Positions 57,111 through 64,000 of a DNA stretch of 64,000 nt are shown here, piece by piece; the stretch's first letter is position 1, and each line of letters starts with the position of its first letter. The stretch is taken from the NCBI GenBank assembly GCA_015680685.1, contig MNCI01027447.1:260638-324637 (forward strand), in the 5' to 3' direction. This DNA comes from Gnetum montanum. Its lineage: Eukaryota > Streptophyta > Gnetopsida > Gnetales > Gnetaceae. The notes under the pieces were generated by a model that saw only the letters and a program-made list of their open reading frames with translations, was not told the DNA's origin and did not search any database. The position numbers and the translations under genes were made by a program.

Positions 57111-58432
57111 AACATATCCCCCGACATGTTTCACGCATTACCAAGCTCCGTAACCAGTTTTGCCGAGCCCATAACCAATACTCTCGACATGCTGCCAATC
57201 GCATCCGTCAGTACAACACACGCTAATGAATGGTACGATGACGTAAAGGAATATCTTCTGCGTGGCGAAACACCACAACATTTAACCAACGCACAAAAGG
57301 ACACAACACGCAAATGTTCTAGACAATACACACTAATAGGAGACACATTGTGTCGCCGATCCTACGAAGGCATACTGTTGACATGCGTCAATAGTACCAA
57401 AGCCCAAACAATTGTTGAACAAGTACACGATAGAATATGCGGGGGACACATTGCACCAAAAGCAATGGCAACCAAAATAAGACGCTTAGGCTACTATTGG
57501 CCACACATGGAGTACGATTGTCTGTCCAAGGTCAAAACATGTAGTACTTGTCAAAAACACAGTAATCTAATCCATGTCCCACCAAGTGAGTTGCATACAA
57601 CACAAATCACATGGCCCTTCCAAAAGTGGGGATTGGACCTTATAGGCCCGATAACACCCACATCTTCTACCGGGCATGGTTTTATCATAACGGTAACTGA
57701 ATATTTCACGAAATGGGTAGAAGCTGCGCCCCTTCGAAAAACTACTTCTAAACACGTGTGCCACTTCATCCTCGAAAACATTGTGACCCGTTTTGGCATT
57801 CCCATGACAGTCATCACTGACAATGGACCACAATTTAGCAGTGTCGAGACCAAAACGTTTTGTGATAGTCTAGGGATCAAACATTCGTTTTCATCCCCTT
57901 ATTATCCTCAAAGCAATGGGTAGGCAGAAGCAACAAATAAGACAATCATCATAATACTCAGAAAGATGCTTACCCAAAGCAAACGAAGATGGCACGAACA
58001 ACTGGTGTATGCATTGTGGGCATACCGTACTACACACCGGACCTCGACAGGTAAAACTCCGTACAGTCTTGTTTACGGTTCAGAAGCTGTGTTACCTTTG
58101 GAATTACAGGTACCATCTCTAAGGATCATGCTTTCCAGACTCCTCGACGATGAGCAAAACAATGATCTATGCATCGTTGACCTGGACTCGGTGGAGGAAG
58201 AGCGCGTACGCGCACTCGATCAGATCGAATGGTTCGTAAGCGCCCCATCAAAGAAGGAGACCTCGTGCTTAAGGCTGTTCGAGAACACCCAGATAAATTC
58301 TCAGTCAACTGGGAAGGGCCTTACCTGGTGATCAAAGCATTCGACAACGGAGCTTTCAAGCTAGTTGACATGGACAGAAAAGAATTTGCAAATCCAACCA
58401 ATCACTTGTTCCTGAAACCGTTTTATACATAA
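57111..58432 (+). pseudogene. Tat-1 integrase
   Basis: The zinc-binding HHCC domain is visible in CGGHIAPKAMATKIRRLGYY to YDCLSKVKTCSTCQK (near 57438-57560). The catalytic core has D in WGLDLIGP (near 57628), D in VITDNGPQFSS (near 57811) and E in AEATNK. Just before the last is a TAG at 57921-57923 where relatives have Gln. HEQLVYALWAYRTTHRTSTG follows, then a frameshift near 58215 and the C-terminal NWEGPYLVIKAFDNGAFKLV to FLKPFYT (stop at 58430-58432). The active site is intact apart from the nonsense codon beside it. Confidence 0.9.
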
Positions 58433-58437
58433 ATTTG

Positions 58438-58860
58438 AGTTCAGGTACATGTTAGTCCTGGAATCACGACTATAAACTGATACCATAGAGAAGTCCTGGA
58501 ATCACGACTATAAACTGATACCACAGATAAGTCTTGGATTATGACTATAAATTGATACCACACAGAACAGTCTTGGGTTACAACTTAAAACTGACACCAC
58601 CATTGTCCTGGTATTATGACAATAAACTGATACCCCATAGTGTCCGCAATGACGATAAACTAGCATCCTCCTAGCATGACAGTAAAATGTCACCGTCAGA
58701 ACCATCAGAGTCCGCTAAGACTATAAACTAGCTTGCCTCTGCATGGTCCGCTAAGACGCGAAACTGGCAACGTACCGTCCGCCACGACACTAAACGGGCA
58801 ATGTCCAACAGGTTACGACACAAAACTAACCCATGATAGTCCGTCAAGACTATAAACTGG
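58438..58860 (+). repeat. TAAACT tandem repeats, copy 3 (after integrase)
   Basis: About ten degenerate units of 40-45 bp. The early ones read TCCTGGAATCACGACTATAA followed by ACTGATACCA. Later units decay to AAGACTATAAACTGG. The TAAACT core is shared with the two arrays that flank the antisense gene. Confidence 0.85.
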
Positions 58861-59856
58861 CACGTTCGTCTCCGACCCTTCACTCCATAGCCATATTCAT
58901 TCATCAGAATCATTGCATCCCTCATCGGCACACAATCTCATCAGCGTCATCGACATTCACACTCGCTACTCAGAATCGCCCCAGATATTTTTGTTCACCT
59001 GCAGCTGTTTAAATCTAAGCTCGTTTATTCACTCATGGTTTTCTTGTCTCCTTGGAGTTATGTTTGTAGGATGACGCTCAGAAGTTCTCGTACGAGAGTG
59101 CATTTCATCATAGGCAGCAAGATGAAGCAATGTCCATTAATCCACCTGGCAAGACTAAATCAAACCGTTAACCCGTACATTCCCATTCCCCGAAAACTCA
59201 CTATTCTGTTCACCAAACTATTGCACACTGCAAAACATTACAGCAGCTGCAACACACAAAACACAATCTTCGCACATGAGTACAAAAGCAATTTCAAAAA
59301 AAAAAAAAAAAACGGGACCCTTGGCTCTTCTCACACAAGCCCCAGGCGGGAAGGCATCGACCTTGAAAATAGGTACCCATGTCAAAAGAAATCAAGAAAC
59401 ATCTTGTTGCATGGCTTTGGCATGTCACTTACAGTTTCCCCAAAGAAGGGTGCTGTTCCTCCAAAGAATGCAAAACATCACCCCGTGGCTTTGGCATTGA
59501 CAACCAGCTCACTTGAACACTAACCAAGAACACGGTTCCACCAAAGGACGTGCATTGCATGCCTGAATTCCAAGTCTGCCAAAAAATGGCTATCGACGAG
59601 GACCGGCATGCCGCACACCCGAGCATCCCATTTCCCCAGCATGATCCCTTGGGCAGTCACCAATCCCCACAATCCCTTCTCTCCTACCAGTTACCAATAT
59701 CACCTTTTTCAATCCCATACACTACTAAACACGGTACGATGACGTCTCGTCCAGTGGCAAGGGACAAAGCTTTTATCAAGATGCTTGTGGTGTTTTGCGC
59801 TTCTTTGTCGACGCTTCTCGGGTCGAATCCTCCAAGCGTCAACAAAGAGGGGCCAA
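58861..59856 (+). other. Tat-1 3' region and polypurine tract
   Basis: No gene is recognised. It contains an A-run of about 17 bases near 59298-59314. The polypurine tract AACAAAGAGGGGCCAA (59841-59856) lies directly before the 3' LTR. Confidence 0.7.
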
Positions 59857-61113
59857 TGAAACACCACAAAAGTTTCGAGTTTGGTACTTGTCCAATAAGA
59901 AGCAGATCTCCGCGACCCTCAGACGGCGTTGGCTACATTTGAAGTCACATGGCGATTTTGAGGATCGAAACGCTCGATTTTTACCAAGTGTTGTGCCAGC
60001 GTATACGCCCAGTGTCTACGCTCAGCGTCTACGCCCAGCGTATACACCTCATGTACGTTCAGTAGGTGCAACGAGCAAGAATTGAAGCAGGTCGGCAGCC
60101 AACATTCATCAGGGTATACGCCCAGCGTATACGCCTAGCGTATACGCCAGCATCCATCAGCGTATACGCCCAACGTCCACCGCAAGTTCACACGCCCAGC
60201 AAGTCCAGCGTATACGCCCAGCGTATACGCTGGCCTGATGTAGCGTATACGCCCAACGTATACCATGTTTCTAAAATGTACACGCCCGGTCGACACGCCA
60301 CGTGTCTCCCAACCCGATTTTCCTGGTAACCCTTCCCCTATAAAAAGCCCAGTTTTCCACGTTTTCAAGGTGGGCAAAAATTTACCAGAGCAGACCCAGA
60401 GCAATTACGCTATAAAACCAGAGCTTGAAACCCTCACACGCTGGAAGTCCTGTACGCTGAGCAGTCCCTACGCTCCGCCTAGCGTGCAAGCCAGCTGCCT
60501 CCCTGCACCCACCGAGGCTTTATGTCCGCCTTGTGTACACGCACAACTGCGTTAAGACCGGTACCTCGAAAACTGTTTTCTTACAACGTCATTGTTACAG
60601 TTTACATTCTATTTAAGCTCACATTGTTTACGCTGTTTACATTTGTCTACGCTGTTTAAGCTTGTTTACGCTGTTTACGCTCGCTTACGTTTACGCTGCA
60701 CTTCCACTGTTTACGCTGTCTAAGCCCTGTTTACGCTTTACGCTCTGTCTACGCTGTCCACACCCTGTTTACGCTTCACGCTGTCTACGCCCTGTTCACA
60801 CTGTATACGCCTCGTTTACGCTGTTACGCTGTTCGCACTTTGTTTACGCCCTGCTTCCACTGTCACGCTGTCTACACTCTGTTTACACCCTGTTTTCACT
60901 GTTACACAGTTTACATATAACCTAGCGTATAACACTTCGGTGGCGCTCGGGGAAATCCTTGTCTGATCCGCGTGCGGACCACCCAAGGTACCCTACCTTC
61001 GTGCATTCCAGCACGCTCTCGGGCTAAGGTAGGGTCATCTGTGCTCATCCTGCGATCCCGCGGTCTCTGTTTTTTTTCCTTCCAGCCAGGGACCGACGAT
61101 TTCAGGCGGTACA
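59857..61113 (+). repeat. Tat-1 3' LTR (1257 bp)
   Basis: It has the same ends as the 5' LTR and high similarity along its length. The TATA box CCTATAAAAAG lies at about 60337-60347. The length difference from the 5' LTR comes from fewer TTTACGCT words and a shorter palindrome array. Confidence 0.95.
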
Positions 61114-61117
61114 GGTA

Positions 61118-61485
61118 TGATGAACCATAATATCGGGGCCGCGATATCGAATCAGCAAAATAGGAGCTTGCCATGCGATGTCGGATACCCGACATCACAT
61201 CCTGCCTCATTGCCTATAAATAAGAGGTGAGCGCACTTGGCTTGCATAGTTAATTTTAGTCCCTTACCCAAACTCTTACCTTTTCTCCCTCTCTGAGTTA
61301 GAATTACTTTTGCGTGCCCGCAGTAGGAGTCATAAAGTGAATCGATCTTTATTTGAGCATTGTGTACCTGAGCACACCTTGTGTATAGCAATAAAGATGA
61401 ACTTTGTGATAAACCTTGTAGCATTCAGAATAGATTAATTAATGTTAATTATTCTTACTTAATGCTTTCCTTAGTTAATTAATAT

Positions 61486-61517
<32 letters not shown>

Positions 61518-61952
61518 CCCTAGGTAAGCACACTTAGTACGATCACTTCGAGCATGCATGTAACACTTAGTAGCCTAGTAACGATTAGTGCTTGGTAATC
61601 CTAGTAGTGTTGCACTGGTTCAGGATGTGTACAGGAAATGAGAATAGATACAGGTGTTAGGATTAATTAAAGCCTAGTTAATCAGTAGTTAAATTAAATT
61701 ATTTATTTAGTTATCTCTCTCTTCCCTCATTAGCAGTAGGACATAAAAACATAAAATCCATACAAATCATATGCCTCGAGTTTACTTAACCATACAATCA
61801 TGACATACAAGTAAGCTTGGGAAGACAACGATTAACCAACCCGTCCTTGTTCCATCAAGGCACATAAGCACTTAGTCCTTGGAATTCGACCAGATCATGC
61901 ATGTACGCTTGTATTCATATGGTTGAGTGTAGGGATACCTCGCCGCTCATCA
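61118..61952 (+). repeat. Gyp-D 3' LTR (835 bp)
   Basis: It starts TGATGAACC, with its first T being the last base of the Tat-1 target duplication, and ends GCTCATCA before GTAAA. TATA box CCTATAAATA lies near 61213. A pure CT microsatellite (about 61483-61510) is expanded here, whereas the 5' LTR has only TCTCTCTC. Confidence 0.93.
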
Positions 61953-61957
61953 GTAAA

Positions 61958-62300
61958 TAACCACCTAGATTACCATCATACGTTGTTGTTGATTTTGACT
62001 CCTACATTGGATGTCCCTTTGATAATGGTAATCCTCATCATGTGCCAATTATAACTATGGTCCAAGGAGCATCACATTAGTTACTGTTACAATTGGCATG
62101 GGCCATGACTATTCATAAATCTTAAGGAATAACACTGGAAAAAGCTACTATTGACATTACTTCAAAAGAAGTTATGGGTCTAACATTTGTTGCATTATCT
62201 AGATTCAAGAGTATTGATACTTTGAAGGTTCATCCTCCTTTCTCTATGCAGAAATACAAAAAGATTTTAAATGCTAAAAATCTCCAAAGTAGAATTGCAC
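61958..62300 (+). pseudogene. PIF1-like DNA helicase fragment, part 2 (C-terminus)
   Basis: It resumes the helicase after Gyp-D: PPRLPSYVVVDFDSYIGCPF, VPIITMVQGASH, LLLQLAWAMTIHKS, GITLEKATIDITSKEVMGL, TFVALSRFKSIDTLKVHPPF and MQKYKKI. These are the 2B/motif VI blocks of the PIF1 family. The usual Q-G after HKS is replaced by a stop. Three stops are present overall. Confidence 0.84.
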
Positions 62301-62308
62301 AGGAAGTT

Positions 62309-62672
62309 TGTTTTGCTTAATTGGAGAATTAGGCATATTGAGTTCACACTTATCACTGTATTTTTCCTTTTGCTCAAGCTAATTCTACAACTCTGTAATG
62401 TTTGTTGTAATAATTGTGCAATATATTCCTTCATCAACATATATGAAATATATAAAATTTTATTTGAAATGCATAGGAAAATCATTTTTATGTCTACCTT
62501 AGAAGTGCATAAGAAAATCATTTTTCTCAATTGGAATATTAGGCATATTGTGTTCATGCTTATCACTGTATTTTTCCTTAATCCTATTCTACAACTCTGT
62601 AATGTTTGTTGCAATAATTGTGCAATGTATTCCTTCATCAACATATACAAATATATAAACTTTTATTTCTAC
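62309..62672 (+). repeat. Tandem duplication, period about 214 bp
   Basis: Two copies, about 62309-62472 and 62523-62672, share AATTAGGCATATTG, TTATCACTGTATTTTTCCTT, CTACAACTCTGTAATGTTTG and TATTCCTTCATCAACATATA in the same order. A shorter repeat AGGAAAATCATTTTT/AAGAAAATCATTTTT sits between them. Open frames on either strand here are probably fortuitous. Confidence 0.85.
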
Positions 62673-62848
62673 CAATTTATGTTTACCAGTATATATTATT
62701 TGGAATGCAACTAGTGATGTTATTTAAATAGTTCTATTAATATTTTAACAACTTGAACATTTATAACTATGTCCTTTATAATGATAATTGATAACATAAA
62801 ACCTTAAAAACATAATTAAATTCTACTCATTGCCTACGGAATCACTCC

Positions 62849-62856
62849 ACTAGCTT

Positions 62857-62891
<35 letters not shown>

Positions 62892-63287
62892 TTGGCCGAG
62901 ATTATTTTAAATAAGATGATTTTAACCAAGCTCGACTACTAGACAAGTTAACAAGATAACTAAAAATGGAATTACTCATCCCTCCTATTTTTTTCTACCA
63001 CTTACCCAATTTAGTTTAACTCTCTCAGTTGAGTTTATTCTATCTTTATTTTTTCATGGTGTTTTTGAGCTATTAGTTATGCAAGAGATTTATTTCTCAA
63101 AAACGCTATGAACAAATAAGGATAGAACAAACTTGATTGAGAGGGTAAAACTAAATTGAGAAAGGGATAGAGAAATAGAGAATGTATGAGTGATTTTTTT
63201 TAGTTATCTTGTTACCTCGTCCAATAGTCGAGCTTGATTAAATTCATCTTAGCCAATTAATAGAGATATATATATATCTAAGCTAGT
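62849..63287. repeat. Long hairpin (MITE-like foldback, 439 bp)
   Basis: The left arm begins ACTAGCTTAGATATATATAT and the right arm ends ATATATATATCTAAGCTAGT. The arms stay complementary for about 200 bp inward, for example CCAAGCTCGACTA with TAGTCGAGCTTG and TTGAGTTTATTCTATC with GATAGAACAAACTTGA. They close on a short loop near 63070-63095 (CTATTAGTTATGCAAGAG). An AT microsatellite interrupts the left arm (about 62858-62888). No clear target duplication is seen. It has no coding capacity. Confidence 0.82.
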
Positions 63288-63560
63288 AGTTTACAAGTTG
63301 CAGGTTTGATTTTTGTCAACATGTCGATTTAACATATTGTTATGTGTTTAACAAAAGTATTATGAAATTCTGTGTTATATGTCTATATATAGTATTACAT
63401 CCCTTCCATAGACATTGGGTATTATATTATGATTATGAATTATATATGTGAATGTGGTCTTAATGGATTATCAGGGACAACTTAGTTAGTTATAATGGTG
63501 ATTTATATATTATGATGCTTTGGCTCTTATGATATGATTATGAAGTTTTTACATGCCTAA

Positions 63561-63733
63561 CTAAAAAGATCATCACTTGAAGCCATAGTGCTCATCCTAC
63601 TAGACAGGATCCCAAGAGGATTAGTAGATGAGTAAAAGCCTAACTTCTTTAAGTGGCTACACCTAGGCATGAACCCAGGTCTTCAACATGAGAAACAAGC
63701 ACCTTACCATCACTTTAAATGATAGTCCCTTTC
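63561..63733 (-). mobile_element. tRNA-derived SINE with 11-bp target duplication
   Basis: On the minus strand a tRNA-like head contains GTGATGGTAAGGTGC (A-box-like) and GGGTTCATGCC (B-box, consensus GGTTCRANNCC) about 30 bp apart, near 63700 and 63670. The element ends in a short T-rich tail (GATCTTTTTAG). It is flanked by TACATGCCTAA at 63550-63560 and 63734-63744. The length of 173 bp is typical of plant SINEs with T-rich ends. Confidence 0.72.
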
Positions 63734-63744
63734 TACATGCCTAA

Positions 63745-64000
63745 TTAACATGATTATATACACGAGTCTTGTGTGATGTGTTAGACAAGAGGTGCAGGTG
63801 GTAATGATGTTGGGTTGGGATACAAGAGCATCTATTTGGTATGTGTTTATGCTTTATGAGTAATTTCAGTATTTATGCATTTGAACTATAGTGATATGCT
63901 ATGTGATGTTTGGATATGGTTTTGGCATGTGGACATGTAGTGTGTTTGATAAGGATCTTGTACGTTCAAATGGATTTTGATTTTGAGCCCTACTATTTTT
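63745..64000. other. AT-rich unique-looking DNA, nothing recognised
   Basis: I find no coding sequence or repeat structure here. Confidence 0.5.

Larger units (their letters stand above)
44257..61113 (+). mobile_element. Tat-1: Tat-lineage Ty3/gypsy retrotransposon carrying an antisense gene
   Basis: A 16.9-kb plus-strand element with LTRs 44257-45586 and 59857-61113 and target duplication GGTAT at 44252-44256 and 61114-61118. It is assigned to the Tat lineage by its second RNase H between RT and integrase, its gag sequence and its large size. In order: LTR, primer site, repeat-rich leader, gag, protease, TAAACT repeats, an opposite-strand multi-exon gene, TAAACT repeats, RT-RNase H-second RNase H-integrase, TAAACT repeats, 3' region, polypurine tract and LTR. 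It is richer in GC than everything around it except the PME fragment. It has relatively few stops and is the youngest gypsy insertion here. Confidence 0.95.
35150..61952 (+). mobile_element. Gyp-D: Athila-like Ty3/gypsy retrotransposon with Tat-1 nested inside
   Basis: A plus-strand element with LTRs at 35150-35977 and 61118-61952 and target duplication GTAAA at 35145-35149 and 61953-61957. Removing Tat-1 leaves about 9.9 kb. It has a primer site, gag, protease, RT, RNase H and integrase in gypsy order. A long post-pol zone contains the remains of an extra ORF, followed by a polypurine tract (TCATGGGGGTA, 44245-44255). All frames are decayed. It lies inside the PIF1-like helicase fragment. 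Confidence 0.94.

Noticed and set aside
59035-59523. A 162-codon plus-strand frame in the Tat-1 3' region
   Set aside because: It crosses an A-run (poly-Lys) and shows no motifs. It lies in the untranslated region before the polypurine tract.
34310-62300. Autonomous Helitron based on the PIF1-like helicase
   Set aside because: No Rep (HUH) domain, no 5' TC or 3' hairpin-CTRR ends could be identified, and the GDLGQ-x-PPV motif is not the usual RepHel form. Kept only as a possibility for the fused gene fragments.
62267-62714. Overlapping 127- and 147-codon frames on both strands near the PIF1 end
   Set aside because: They arise from the 214-bp tandem duplication and match no family. Both strands are open because of the AT-rich repeat.

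Overview
This window is a stretch of repeat-dense plant nuclear DNA, from a seed plant with a large, transposon-rich genome. A gymnosperm is possible, but the sequence does not prove it. The evidence is layers of nested LTR retrotransposons of plant type (Athila-like and Tat-lineage Ty3/gypsy, plus Ty1/copia), a LINE with a zf-RVT-like tail, a tRNA-derived SINE, and broken fragments of plant genes (pectin methylesterase and an NPF/POT transporter). I see no intact host gene, rRNA, tRNA or CRISPR array. Two runs of N (13042-13268 and 46579-46691) and a single N at 50986 mark assembly gaps or ambiguities. I use these labels: Gyp-A, Gyp-B, Gyp-C and Gyp-D for the Athila-like elements, Tat-1, Cop-1 and LINE-1.

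Layout. 1-5092 is the 5' part of Gyp-C on the minus strand (LTR 4218-5092, then gag, protease and RT running off the left edge). 5093-7783 and 22902-24360 are two halves of one decayed LINE (plus strand), split by Gyp-B (7784-22896, minus strand, target duplication CTAAT). Gyp-B is itself split by Gyp-A (10285-18491, plus strand, target duplication TTGTT). 25500-62300 is a string of fused gene fragments: a pectin methylesterase, then the C-terminal half of an NPF transporter, then a PIF1-like helicase. Cop-1 (26638-33627, target duplication ATTCC) sits inside the NPF fragment. Gyp-D (35150-61952, target duplication GTAAA) sits inside the helicase fragment. Tat-1 (44257-61113, target duplication GGTAT) sits inside Gyp-D, exactly at the junction between the polypurine tract and the 3' LTR. 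62300-64000 is AT-rich DNA with a tandem duplication, a 439-bp near-perfect hairpin and a SINE with an 11-bp target duplication.

How the parts work together. Each LTR element has the usual promoter LTR, primer binding site, gag-protease-RT-RNase H-integrase and polypurine tract, and all are broken by stops or frameshifts. Cop-1 is closest to intact, with an uninterrupted 1080-residue pol frame. Gyp-A and Gyp-B show no RT or integrase and look non-autonomous, although Gyp-A has an assembly gap where pol would be. Gyp-A carries a long extra sense ORF behind a splice-acceptor-like site.

The most unusual object is inside Tat-1. Between protease and reverse transcriptase, about 4 kb is occupied by what reads as a separate gene on the opposite strand: a TATA box with TGACG repeats, about eight exons, GT-AG introns and mostly matching phases. 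Its first intron is filled by a tandem array containing the palindrome GCGTATACGC, which is also clustered in the Tat-1 LTR promoter region. This is inferred from sequence alone. Extra ORFs, some antisense, are known in Tat/Ogre-type elements, but I do not recognise this multi-exon arrangement.
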